A DNA stretch of 64,000 nt, taken from positions 62,001 to 126,000 of the forward strand of contig CAIYMO010000021.1 of NCBI GenBank assembly GCA_903927345.1. Direction: 5' to 3'. The position numbers and the translations under genes are program-made. Under the pieces are notes generated by a model that saw only the letters and a list, made by a program, of their open reading frames with translations, searched no databases and was not told the origin of the DNA. The first letter of the stretch is position 1. Each line of letters opens with the position of its first letter. Positions 17,272-25,059 of this stretch are shown here, piece after piece. This DNA comes from an uncultured Armatimonadota bacterium. Lineage in GTDB: Bacteria > Armatimonadota > Fimbriimonadia > Fimbriimonadales > Fimbriimonadaceae.

Positions 17272-18338
17272 GACGCGAGCTTTTGGACTAGCTCGACGGT
17301 CTGGGTTAAACAGGTCGCGGGAGAGAGGAGCGCCTCGATCTCGTCGAATCCTTGGAGTTGCTTGCCAACGTCGAGGGAGCCAAGCGTGTCGCGCAACGAT
17401 TGTACGGTGAGTCCCTCTTGGATGAGCTCCGGCACAATCTCTCGTTGAAGCAAAATGTTGGGCTGGCTAACGAATTCTGGGCGCTTAAACCCGATAAGCT
17501 TCGTTTCGACTTCCACGGCCTTGGAGACCTTGTAGACGACAACCATTGGGGTCTTGGCCAACGCCGCTTCGAGAGTGGCGGTGCCGGAGCAGACGACGGC
17601 ACTCTCGGCGCCTCGAAGGGTGCTCAACACTGCTCCTTTCACCGAGCCATCGATGATGTCGTCGCTTCCTCGAGACCACATTCGTCGAACTCGGTCGAGC
17701 TGTTTCGGAGGGACAGGGATTGTGATATGCCCCTCGTAACTGCTGAGTGCTTGGTTAAGAATTGGGAGAAGTTGTTCGATTTCCGAACGACGTGAGCCCG
17801 GGAGGACGGCTAGCCCTGATCGCGGAAGATCAGATTGCAACACTTGATTGTGGATTTCAAGCAGTGGATGGCCGTAAAAATGGGCGGAACAACCCATTTT
17901 CTGGAGAATTTCTGCTGACCATGGGAAGTTTGTTACCACTTCGTTGGCAAGGGTTGGGATGTCCTTCCCTTGGCGATCTCTCCGCCAAGACCCAGGAGGG
18001 ATGAAGTAGAGAACTTTCCAGCCTGCTTGCTTTGCGAAACGACAGAGGCGAAGATTCATATAGCCAAAGTCGATAGGAATAAACACTCCGGGTGGTCCGG
18101 TTTGCAGAGCGGCTTTAAGCCGGTTATACGTTCCGATCCCGCGGAGGCCTTCTCGCACGGATTGGACAATTGAGATTGATCCCCAGGTTGATGAGTCACC
18201 AATCAAGGGAACGCCAAGTGCAGCCATTCTTGACCCACCAAGGCCTGTGACTTCGTGTCCGAGGGGGATGAGGCGAGCTGCGAGTTCGGCGCCGTAGAGG
18301 TCCCCAGATGCCTCACCTGCCGAGATGAAGATCTGCAT
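17262..18338 (-). CDS. lpxB: Lipid-A-disaccharide synthase
   Basis: LpxB condenses UDP-2,3-diacylglucosamine with lipid X to form the lipid A disaccharide on the inner membrane. The 358-aa product starts MQIFISAGEASGDLYGAELA, the family signature (AGExSGD), and shows LPGSRRSEIEQLLP and SGTATLEAALAKTPMVVVYK, the GT-B acceptor and UDP-binding elements. Its ATG shares one base with the stop of lpxA, so the two are translationally coupled within fabZ-lpxA-lpxB. It proves lipid A synthesis and hence an outer membrane. Confidence 0.95.
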   Translation of the reverse strand: MQIFISAGEASGDLYGAELAARLIPLGHEVTGLGGSRMAALGVPLIGDSSTWGSISIVQSVREGLRGIGTYNRLKAALQTGPPGVFIPIDFGYMNLRLCRFAKQAGWKVLYFIPPGSWRRDRQGKDIPTLANEVVTNFPWSAEILQKMGCSAHFYGHPLLEIHNQVLQSDLPRSGLAVLPGSRRSEIEQLLPILNQALSSYEGHITIPVPPKQLDRVRRMWSRGSDDIIDGSVKGAVLSTLRGAESAVVCSGTATLEAALAKTPMVVVYKVSKAVEVETKLIGFKRPEFVSQPNILLQREIVPELIQEGLTVQSLRDTLGSLDVGKQLQGFDEIEALLSPATCLTQTVELVQKLASQV

Positions 18339-19126
18339 CAGTGCTGGTCGCCGCGGCCGTTGCGGCCGTGGAATCGGCGCTCCTCAAAAGCCAGGAGATA
18401 TTTCACTTCGTCGGTCATCGGAACTTCGTTTCGCACAAGTTCGAGAGCGTTCGTGAGTCCAATTTTGGACTTGAACAGGAGTTTGACGGCTTTATGGAGA
18501 GCAAGTCGTGCGTCCTGGGTTACGCCGAGTCGGCGAAGACCGACGGCGTTGATGTCTCGAACAGCTTCATCGGCCCCTTCGACAAGGACGAACGGGGGAA
18601 CGTCGCGCGTGACCTTCGTGAATCCGCCCACCATGGACGATTTGCCGACGCGGCAGAATTGGTGAATTCCGACCATGCCACCGATGTTTGCCTTCTCTTC
18701 GATGGTGACGTGACCCGCGATGCCAGCTGAGTTGGTGATGGTGACTTGGTCGTGGATATGGCAGTTGTGACCAATGTGGGTGTAGGCCATGACGAAGACG
18801 TCGTTGCCCACCGTCGTGAACCGCCCCTCACCGGTTGCCCGGTGGATGGTCACGTACTCCCGGAAGACGTTATCATCTCCGATTTGCAGGAACGTGGGCT
18901 CGCCGTGATACTTGCGATCTTGAGGGTCTCCGCCGATAACCGTTCCAGGTCCAAAACGATTGTTTTTGCCGATCGATGTCCATCGGTGGATGGTGACGTG
19001 GCTTTCGAGAATGCAACCCGACCCTAACGATGCTCCCGCTTCCACGTTGCAGAACGGCCCAATAACGACGTCGTCAGCGACTTCGGCTTTGGGGTCAACG
19101 TATGCGAGGGGGTGGATCGTCGGCAA
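18338..19126 (-). CDS. lpxA: Acyl-ACP--UDP-N-acetylglucosamine O-acyltransferase
   Basis: LpxA catalyses the first step of lipid A synthesis. The 262-aa product begins TIHPLAYVDPKAEVADDVVI and is built of left-handed beta-helix hexapeptide repeats, with VFVMAYTHIGHNCHIHDQ and GGMVGIHQFCRVGKSSMVGG in the expected order, followed by a C-terminal helical domain (RLALHKAVKLLFKSK). It lies between fabZ (2 bp gap) and lpxB (1 bp overlap), the order common in many diderms. Length and motifs fit the family without oddities. Confidence 0.95.
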   Translation of the reverse strand: MPTIHPLAYVDPKAEVADDVVIGPFCNVEAGASLGSGCILESHVTIHRWTSIGKNNRFGPGTVIGGDPQDRKYHGEPTFLQIGDDNVFREYVTIHRATGEGRFTTVGNDVFVMAYTHIGHNCHIHDQVTITNSAGIAGHVTIEEKANIGGMVGIHQFCRVGKSSMVGGFTKVTRDVPPFVLVEGADEAVRDINAVGLRRLGVTQDARLALHKAVKLLFKSKIGLTNALELVRNEVPMTDEVKYLLAFEERRFHGRNGRGDQH

Positions 19127-19128
19127 AC

Positions 19129-19590
19129 TTATTCCTTGTCAGGTGCGCTCAGCTTGAAGAGCATGGTCATTTTGGCGGCGAGTTCTCCGTCGACGGTTGC
19201 CTCGGCCTCCATTTTGCCGACGCCTCCTTTCACCCACAGAATTTTGATTTCGTGGATCAGTTGATCGCCTGGCTTTACCATTCTTCGGAATTTGGCTTCT
19301 TCAATACTGCCGATTAATGGAATTCTTCCCGCCAATTGTGGGTTTTTCATGAGGCAGGCTGCACCGACTTGAGCCATGGACTCGATGATGAGCACGCCGG
19401 GCATGATTGGATTTCCGGGATAGTGACCCTGGAAGAACGGCTCGTTCATCGTCACGTTCTTTAGACCGCGACAGTAGGTGCCTTCATCGTTGATCTCAAG
19501 GATCCGGTCAACCAACATGATGGGATATCGATGTGGCAAAACGGACAACAGTTCGTTAATTTCGATCATGCGAGCCTCAGATTTCTCCAT
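19129..19590 (-). CDS. fabZ: 3-hydroxyacyl-ACP dehydratase FabZ
   Basis: FabZ dehydrates 3-hydroxyacyl-ACP in type II fatty acid synthesis, competing with the lipid A pathway for the same acyl substrate. The catalytic region FFQGHYPGNPIMPGVL with its His, and the Glu in IIESMAQVGA, are present, as is the N-terminal LPHRYPIMLVDRI. The ATG at 19590 gives 153 aa; an in-frame ATG at 19569 (MIEINELLSVLPHR) would also give a full domain. It is the first gene of fabZ-lpxA-lpxB. Its promoter overlaps that of the divergent gene at 19620. Confidence 0.94.
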   Translation of the reverse strand: MEKSEARMIEINELLSVLPHRYPIMLVDRILEINDEGTYCRGLKNVTMNEPFFQGHYPGNPIMPGVLIIESMAQVGAACLMKNPQLAGRIPLIGSIEEAKFRRMVKPGDQLIHEIKILWVKGGVGKMEAEATVDGELAAKMTMLFKLSAPDKE

Positions 19591-19606
19591 GAGGGTACCC
19601 GCGCGA

Positions 19607-19613
19607 TACAATA
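19607..19613. promoter_or_regulatory. Overlapping divergent -10 boxes
   Basis: On the plus strand TACAAT (19607-19612) ends seven bases before the ATG at 19620. On the minus strand TATTGT (19608-19613) ends 17 bases before the fabZ ATG. The two hexamers share five base pairs, so RNA polymerase could bind only one at a time. Confidence 0.45.
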
Positions 19614-19619
19614 CACTTC

Positions 19620-20429
19620 ATGATTCCCCTGACAATGCCGTACAGGATGCCGGATTCTGCGGTCCCGACTTACCATATCTCGCATCTTCGCAAGTTCGGA
19701 TTCGGGGTTCCTGAAGCCAATCGGGCGGTTTTACACGGAGTTGATATCGTGCAGGCCACCGCACCGGATGGTGGGGGATATTTCATAGGAGTGAAAGCCG
19801 ATCCGCCCGAGTCTCCCATTGGCTACCGAGTGACGTTCCTCGAACGTCCGTTGCTATCGCCTCCTCGATGCACGAGTTACTGTTCAGGAGCCTCATACGC
19901 GGCATTTGTGACTGCGCTGGACTTGCTTCTGGGTGAGTCGGGGTTACGCGTCTCGGATGAGGTGCAGGAGGCCGTTCGGATGCAGGAACCGGATGGTGGC
20001 CGTCGTGAAGACACAGTCAAGTTGTTCGGCTGGTGGAACGCCGACGGGCCTGGCTCCCTCTATGCGCTTTGTGGATTCTCAGAGATGGGCGTGCGAGTCT
20101 CGCCGAAGGATGCGCTGCCCGGCGACTTTTGCAACATCAACTGGGTGAAGGGCCCGGGGCACTCGGTGGTGTTCCTCGGATGGGAGAAGACCGCTGAAGG
20201 AGAGCCAGGGATGCGGTTCTGGTCATCTCAGGCTTCGACGAACGGGCTTGGCGATAAGACCGTTCCGGTGTCCTCAATAGCAGGATTCGTGTTCACACGC
20301 TTGACGGCACCGGCGAAACTTGCAGCGTTGAATCCAAGCATGAAAATGGAGCGGATGAAGGTCACATACGACGTTCCAGAACGATCTGCACCGAGTGGCG
20401 GTCCAACGACCAAAACTCCTCGGATTTGA
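19620..20429 (+). CDS. Putative NlpC/P60- or CHAP-like thiol hydrolase
   Basis: A 269-aa protein without signal peptide or TM. I do not recognise a named family, but the motif order suggests a papain-like fold. CTSYCSGASYAAF (C84, C88) begins a helix where the catalytic Cys sits, ALPGDFCNINWVKGPGHSVV holds a candidate His181 in the typical GDF...GH context, and FWSSQASTNGLG supplies a polar third residue (Q204 or N208). If so it would be an amidase or peptidase acting in the cytoplasm or exported by another route. The start follows a -10 box by seven bases. The 3' end overlaps the convergent methyltransferase gene by 68 bp. Confidence 0.5.
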   Translation: MIPLTMPYRMPDSAVPTYHISHLRKFGFGVPEANRAVLHGVDIVQATAPDGGGYFIGVKADPPESPIGYRVTFLERPLLSPPRCTSYCSGASYAAFVTALDLLLGESGLRVSDEVQEAVRMQEPDGGRREDTVKLFGWWNADGPGSLYALCGFSEMGVRVSPKDALPGDFCNINWVKGPGHSVVFLGWEKTAEGEPGMRFWSSQASTNGLGDKTVPVSSIAGFVFTRLTAPAKLAALNPSMKMERMKVTYDVPERSAPSGGPTTKTPRI

Positions 20430-21015
20430 TCACTGAGAATTCAGAAGCTCGTTGAACGTTGAGCGTCTTCAGCCCCGGATAAATCACGTTGACGAAGCCC
20501 GACTCACTGAAGACCTTCGACTTTCGTGGGTGGCCGAAGCATCGCCAATGCTGTTCGGAGTGAGCGAGGATGGAAACACGACCGCCTTCGACGCAGAGTC
20601 GCAAAGCAAGCTTGAGGTACTCGGGATCCCAGCAGTAATGGAGGAGAACGAGATCGAATTGTCGCTCCGTTCGGAACTCATGGAGATTTGCCTGGAGGAA
20701 GGGAATTTCAGCTTGAGGAGGGAGTCGGTCGACTCCGAGCACATCCCAGCCCCGTCGCTGTAGCCAATAGGCGTCCCGTCCCGCTCCACAACCCAGGTCG
20801 ATAGCTGATTGCCCCGAACCGTCGATCAGGCTTTCGATCCCGTGGGATGGGGAAGGCAAGAACGAGGACTCCGCATCCCGTTCGAATGGCTCGATGATTG
20901 GTCTCCGCCCGCGGGAATGCACCCATTCCGACATCTCGTCCGAGGTGACACGGACATCAGCGAACGGTGCCGGGAGCATCCAGTCAGGTATCGGAGCGGT
21001 CAAAATGGAGTGCAT
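20362..21015 (-). CDS. Class I SAM-dependent methyltransferase
   Basis: A 217-aa protein with the SAM-binding motif I SAIDLGCGAGRDAYWLQRRG, an acidic motif II DVLGVDRLP, and a following FDLVLLHYCWD (motif IV region). The substrate is unknown. An upstream segment, VHSRGRRPIIEPFERDAES, is also present. The ATG at 21015 is chosen; the frame is open further upstream but would run into the divergent gene. Its ATG overlaps the ATG of the next plus-strand gene inside one CATG palindrome. The C-terminus overlaps the 3' end of the gene at 19620 by 68 bp, which is long for a convergent pair. Confidence 0.75.
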   Translation of the reverse strand: MHSILTAPIPDWMLPAPFADVRVTSDEMSEWVHSRGRRPIIEPFERDAESSFLPSPSHGIESLIDGSGQSAIDLGCGAGRDAYWLQRRGWDVLGVDRLPPQAEIPFLQANLHEFRTERQFDLVLLHYCWDPEYLKLALRLCVEGGRVSILAHSEQHWRCFGHPRKSKVFSESGFVNVIYPGLKTLNVQRASEFSVIKSEEFWSLDRHSVQIVLERRM

Positions 21016-21355
21016 GGAAGAAGTCGTTACGTTGTACCGCCCCTGTGGCCAAGCTGAGCTTGACCTTGTTGCGGCACTCGAGTACAAAGCTTGGCCGCCA
21101 CGGCTTCCGATTCAACCGATTTTCTATCCGGTCACGAATATCGGCTACGCCCGCGAGGTTAATGTATGGAACGTCAATCAGTACGGCAAGGGATACATCA
21201 CGGAATTCCAAGTTAAGAAGGTCTTTATGGATCGATATCGGATCGAAACAGTTGGCAATTCCAGTCACACCGAGTGGTGGATTCCTGCCAAGGATCTCGA
21301 TGAGATGAACGCGAATATCGTCGGATTGATTCGGGTTGTTGAAGAGTCGCCTTGA
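21014..21355 (+). CDS. Small conserved protein (family often labelled ADP-ribosylation/crystallin J1)
   Basis: A 113-aa protein starting MEEVVTLYRPCGQAELDLV, followed by WPPRLPIQPIFYPVTNIGYA, GKGYITEFQVKKVFMDRY and EWWIPAKDLDEMNANIVG. I recognise this arrangement from a small bacterial family that databases often label ADP-ribosylation/crystallin J1, but no activity is known to me. It has no signal peptide or TM. An in-frame ATG at 21005 would add three residues; ATG 21014 fits the family N-terminus better. No -10 box or Shine-Dalgarno stands out. It ends 1 bp before the convergent ogt. Confidence 0.65.
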   Translation: MEEVVTLYRPCGQAELDLVAALEYKAWPPRLPIQPIFYPVTNIGYAREVNVWNVNQYGKGYITEFQVKKVFMDRYRIETVGNSSHTEWWIPAKDLDEMNANIVGLIRVVEESP

Positions 21356-21356
21356 C

Positions 21357-21872
21357 CTAAAACAACTGGTCCGTCGATTCGAAGTCGATCAGCCATCGCT
21401 TGTTCTTAATTCCTCCACCATAGCCGACCAGATGTCCATTGGCTCCAACGACCCGATGACAAGGGATCATGATCGAGATGGGGTTTTTGCCATTGGCGAG
21501 GCCAACTGCGCGGGTCTTCTTCTCATCACCCATGCACCGAGCGAGCTCACTGTAGGAAATGGTTTTTCCAAAAGGGATGTTTTGTAGTTCCGCCCAAACG
21601 TCTCGCTGGAAGTCGGTGCCGGCAGGCGCAAGCGGAATCGTGAAGGATTGCCGATTGCCCGAGAAATACTCGTTGAGCTGGGATTCGGCTAGGTCGAGAA
21701 TTGTGTGAGGGCTGTTGGCCTCAAAGAGGCTCTGGGTGCTTGGTGGAGGGGTGGCATTGAGACCATCAACTTCAGCCCTGTGGTTCTCGAAAAAGAGCTC
21801 CGTAAGCGCGACGTCGGACGCCGTGAGGAAGAGTTTCCCCACGGGCGTTTTGATCGTTCGCTTGCTCAGCAT
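21357..21872 (-). CDS. ogt: Methylated-DNA--protein-cysteine S-methyltransferase
   Basis: A 171-aa suicide DNA-repair protein that removes alkyl groups from O6-alkylguanine. The acceptor Cys lies in SIMIPCHRVVGANG (PCHR motif); the DNA-binding helix-turn-helix region is FQRDVWAELQNIPFGKTISY and GLANGKNPIS. The open frame extends much further upstream, but that part is antisense-free overlap with serS in another frame; the ATG at 21872 (MLSKRTIKTPVGKL) fits the family. It lies 7 bp after serS on the same strand and is probably co-transcribed with it. Confidence 0.95.
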   Translation of the reverse strand: MLSKRTIKTPVGKLFLTASDVALTELFFENHRAEVDGLNATPPPSTQSLFEANSPHTILDLAESQLNEYFSGNRQSFTIPLAPAGTDFQRDVWAELQNIPFGKTISYSELARCMGDEKKTRAVGLANGKNPISIMIPCHRVVGANGHLVGYGGGIKNKRWLIDFESTDQLF

Positions 21873-21879
21873 TTGACGT

Positions 21880-23154
21880 TTAGCCGATGAGTTCGCGACC
21901 GACGTAAGGCCGAAGCGCTTCGGGAATGACAACCGAACCGTCGGCTTGCTGGTAGGTCTCGAGGACCGCGGCCATGAGGCGTGGGACGGCGACACCGGAG
22001 CCATTGAGGATGTGGACGAATTCTGGTTTTGCGCCCGCTTCGGGCCGGTAGCGGATGTTCGCGCGGCGAGACTGGTAGTCGCCGAAGTTTCCGACCGACG
22101 AAACTTCGAGGTATTTGGCAACGCCAGGAGCCCAAACTTCGACGTCGTAGATCTTCGTCGCCTTGGGACCCATATCACCGCTGCACAACTCGATGACTCG
22201 ATAGTGCAATCCAAGCGCTTGGAGGATTGACTCGGCATCGACAACCATCGACTCAAGCTCATCGTAAGCCGCGGCTGGTTCGACGAATTTGACCATTTCG
22301 ACCTTGTCGAATTGGTGGATTCGCAGGAGTCCACGCGTATCCTTTCCAGCTGCTCCGGCCTCGCGGCGGAAGCAACCCGAGAAGGCAGCATGGCGAATCG
22401 GGAGCTGAGAGGCTTCCAAGATCTCGTCTCGGTAGAGGTTGGTGACAGGAACTTCTGCGGTTGGAATCAGGAAGAAGTCGTCTTGGGTTTTGTAAAGGTC
22501 ATCCTCGAATTTCGGAAGGTTTCCGGTGCCGATCAGAGATTCGCGGTTCACCACAAACGGAGGATAAATCTCGCTGTAGCCGTTCTGCTCAGTTTGGAAA
22601 TCGACCATAAAGTTGAACAGAGCGCGTTGGAGCTTTGCTCCGATTCCGGTGTAAACGACCCAGCCTGATCCCGTGATCTTGGCACCTCGGGAAAGGTCGA
22701 TCATCTTGTGCTGATCGGCGATGTCCCAGTGGGGCTTCGGCTCAAAGTCGAACTTCACCTGCTCGCCGTGGAGGCGGATGACCGGGTTGTCGTTTTCGTC
22801 GGCTCCATCGGGAACTGAATCGTGGGGGATGTTCGGGAATTCTAGTTCGAGGGTTCGGAGCTTAGCTTCGGCCTCTCGCTCTTGGGCTTCTAGCTCGGCA
22901 ACGCGACCCTTCAGGGCGGATGCCTTGGCCTTTGCTTCCTCGGCTTCCTCGAACTTCTTTTGACCCATCAGCATGCCGATGGACTTCGCCATGGCGTTGG
23001 ATTCTGCTTGGGAGTTTCCTGTTTCGGTCGCGATGCGGCGGAACTCTGCATCGAGCTCAAGGAACTGATCAACGAGTGAGGCGTCGCCTTTTTTGCGAAG
23101 GATGCCTTGGCGCACCAAATCAGGCTGCTTACGAATCAGTTCTCGGTCGAGCAT
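21880..23154 (-). CDS. serS: Seryl-tRNA synthetase
   Basis: A 424-aa class II aminoacyl-tRNA synthetase charging tRNA-Ser. The N-terminal coiled-coil arm spans about residues 25-105 (GMLMGQKKFEEAEEAKAKAS). Motif 2 is visible in FSGCFRREAGAAGKDTRGL with RIHQFDKVE, and motif 3 at the end, LNGSGVAVPRLMAAVLE. SVGNFGDYQSRR is also characteristic. The start follows TAAACT by nine bases. No T-box or leader structure is evident. It precedes ogt by 7 bp. Confidence 0.97.
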   Translation of the reverse strand: MLDRELIRKQPDLVRQGILRKKGDASLVDQFLELDAEFRRIATETGNSQAESNAMAKSIGMLMGQKKFEEAEEAKAKASALKGRVAELEAQEREAEAKLRTLELEFPNIPHDSVPDGADENDNPVIRLHGEQVKFDFEPKPHWDIADQHKMIDLSRGAKITGSGWVVYTGIGAKLQRALFNFMVDFQTEQNGYSEIYPPFVVNRESLIGTGNLPKFEDDLYKTQDDFFLIPTAEVPVTNLYRDEILEASQLPIRHAAFSGCFRREAGAAGKDTRGLLRIHQFDKVEMVKFVEPAAAYDELESMVVDAESILQALGLHYRVIELCSGDMGPKATKIYDVEVWAPGVAKYLEVSSVGNFGDYQSRRANIRYRPEAGAKPEFVHILNGSGVAVPRLMAAVLETYQQADGSVVIPEALRPYVGRELIG

Positions 23155-23163
23155 AGAACCTTG

Positions 23164-23169
23164 AGTTTA
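23164..23169 (-). promoter_or_regulatory. -10 box TAAACT for serS
   Basis: TAAACT on the minus strand ends nine bases before the serS ATG, giving a leaderless or nearly leaderless transcript. Confidence 0.5.
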
Positions 23170-23201
23170 TCTGAGTTGCACCCATTGAGACCTCTAAGCC
23201 G

Positions 23202-23207
23202 TACAAT
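23202..23207 (+). promoter_or_regulatory. -10 box TACAAT for the MFS gene
   Basis: TACAAT lies 15 bases before the ATG at 23223, leaving a leader of about eight bases. It is back to back with the serS promoter. Confidence 0.4.
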
Positions 23208-23222
23208 AGAGAGCGCACAACG

Positions 23223-24581
23223 ATGAGCATCGCCGTCCCCAATCTCGCCTGCTGGAAGAAGCGTCCCGTGCAAAACCTTTTGCTCATCGCGCTTTTTGCC
23301 GAGATTGGCTACGCGACGATGAACATCTCCACGATGCCGATCTACCTCGTTGCCGACCGCAAATTCGGTCAAAGCGTGATCGGGCTGGTCATGGTCTCAT
23401 TCCTGTTGTTTGAGGCGGTGTTCAAATCGGTCATGGGGCACGTGGCGGACCGCTTTGGGACCCGCAAACTCCTGATCGCAGGGCCGTCTATCTCGATCGC
23501 TACGTCGATTATTTCTATTTTCCTTCCCCACGGAAATGGGTCGGCGATCGAAGTTTTTGCGTTTGTTGTTTTGCGGGCTTTTGACGGGCTCGCGGTCGCA
23601 ATGCTCTGGCCGGCGGCGTTTTCGCAGATGAATTCCGTCGTCGAAGACGGCGAGCGGCAGCAGGCGATGAGCTATTTGAACGCCTGTTACATGATCGGAA
23701 TCGCACTTGCGTTCCCGATGGGTGGCATCGCAAACGACATTTTTAAAGTCAAATGGGCTGGCCTCGTGCTGGCGACGATTTTGTTTGTTGGTGCCGCACT
23801 TGGGGCTTACTTCACGCCTTCCAGTAATGCGCCGATTGTCGCGGATGAAGAGCATTCAGGCGGCGGACTGAAGGCGTTCCTGGATTCTATTAAACAGATT
23901 CCGGAGTATCTGTTGCTCGCGGTCGTCGCATTCATGGGAATCGGATTCCCCCTGGCGATCTTTAAGCTGTTCACCTTGGAAGAGTTCGGAATGTCTGAGT
24001 CAGCGGTTGGCGGAATGATCTTCCCAGGAGCGATTGCGATGGCGGCTCTGAGCGGTCCCTTGGCAAAATTTGGCGACCGGATCGGTCGGGCTCGGGCGGT
24101 GCACTTTGGTCTGATGCTGTGTACGATCGGCCTCTCGCTCATAGCAATCGGCGGATTCCTCCCGTTCCTTCGCTCGCCTTATCTCTTCGGGCTTGCGGGT
24201 TTGCCAGCGGGGCTCGGCTTCCTCCTGACGATTCCTGCTTGGATGGCGAGCGTCAGTGACTTGAACCCGGAGCGGCGCGCCACGAACATCGGTGCGATCA
24301 TGACCGCCCAAGGTGTGGGGGCGATGATCGGCGCCCCCATCGGCTCGGCAATGTACGAAAAGCTTCAGCCCCTCGGGAAGTCTTTGCACCTTGGCGAGAG
24401 CTTTGGTCGGTATTCACCCTTTATGGGGTGCGCGGTTTGTGTTGGGGTGGCTTGGGCTCTGAGTTTGAAGATTCTTCATCCGGTGAAGGTCGAGGCTGAA
24501 ACGACTCCGGTGGAGGTAGCTGTGGTCGAGCCGGAAACTGAAGGAGCCGATTCGCGCTACGATGAAGTCTCTTCACGGTAG
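23223..24581 (+). CDS. MFS transporter
   Basis: A 452-aa major facilitator with about 12 predicted TM helices. It has the loop 2-3 signature in GHVADRFGTRKLLIAGP (between TM2 and TM3) and a related GPLAKFGDRIGRARAVHFG at the start of the second half. The C-terminal tail (about 30 residues, rich in E, T and V) is soluble. The substrate cannot be told from sequence. It is a single transcription unit, divergent from serS and convergent with the ORF at 24591. Confidence 0.9.
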   Translation: MSIAVPNLACWKKRPVQNLLLIALFAEIGYATMNISTMPIYLVADRKFGQSVIGLVMVSFLLFEAVFKSVMGHVADRFGTRKLLIAGPSISIATSIISIFLPHGNGSAIEVFAFVVLRAFDGLAVAMLWPAAFSQMNSVVEDGERQQAMSYLNACYMIGIALAFPMGGIANDIFKVKWAGLVLATILFVGAALGAYFTPSSNAPIVADEEHSGGGLKAFLDSIKQIPEYLLLAVVAFMGIGFPLAIFKLFTLEEFGMSESAVGGMIFPGAIAMAALSGPLAKFGDRIGRARAVHFGLMLCTIGLSLIAIGGFLPFLRSPYLFGLAGLPAGLGFLLTIPAWMASVSDLNPERRATNIGAIMTAQGVGAMIGAPIGSAMYEKLQPLGKSLHLGESFGRYSPFMGCAVCVGVAWALSLKILHPVKVEAETTPVEVAVVEPETEGADSRYDEVSSR

Positions 24582-24590
24582 CTCCTCGAG

Positions 24591-24998
24591 TTAAGACGCG
24601 TAAAACAGCACAAATTCGCCGCCAAGGCTATAGAAAGCGAAGCACCAAATGATGGGAATGAGTAGGCCTAATGCTGCCCTGATTCGGACCTCACGACCGG
24701 GAACAGATTCTTTTCCCGAAAGGACCCACGGCAGCAATGCGACTGCATAAAATGGCGGCACAAGAATCATTCCAAAGAACGGCGGTTGAATTGTCAGCAA
24801 GACTGTTGCTACCGTAAGCCCGATCCCGCATCCCAGAACGCGACCCGGATCAACTGGGCGCGAACTGAAGACAAGCGCAGAAACCAGACATATGGCTGGC
24901 AACCAGATCGGGAACAGTAGGATTGGAAAGGTAACTAGAACCAGCGGCGTGTAACCGGCCGTCAGGAATAGAGCAATTAGGAAGGCAGTTTCAAGCAC
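24591..24998 (-). CDS. Small hypothetical membrane protein
   Basis: A 135-aa protein made of four or five hydrophobic segments (for example ALFLTAGYTPLVLVTFPILL and GIGLTVATVLLTIQPPFFG) with a short basic loop PGREVRIRAALG. The start is GTG at 24998. I recognise no family. It is the last of three unrecognised minus-strand ORFs (24591-26191) between the MFS gene and gapA. The coding call rests on an uninterrupted, strongly hydrophobic reading frame. Confidence 0.5.
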   Translation of the reverse strand: MLETAFLIALFLTAGYTPLVLVTFPILLFPIWLPAICLVSALVFSSRPVDPGRVLGCGIGLTVATVLLTIQPPFFGMILVPPFYAVALLPWVLSGKESVPGREVRIRAALGLLIPIIWCFAFYSLGGEFVLFYAS

Positions 24999-25059
24999 TT
25001 TTTAAGTTCCAGGTCAACGATAACGGGCACGAGAACGAATCCTCACGCTAATTCATCTT

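Noticed and set aside
21873-22391. Upstream extension of the ogt frame
   Set aside because: It overlaps serS on the same strand in another frame and is low-complexity; the ATG at 21872 gives a complete ogt.
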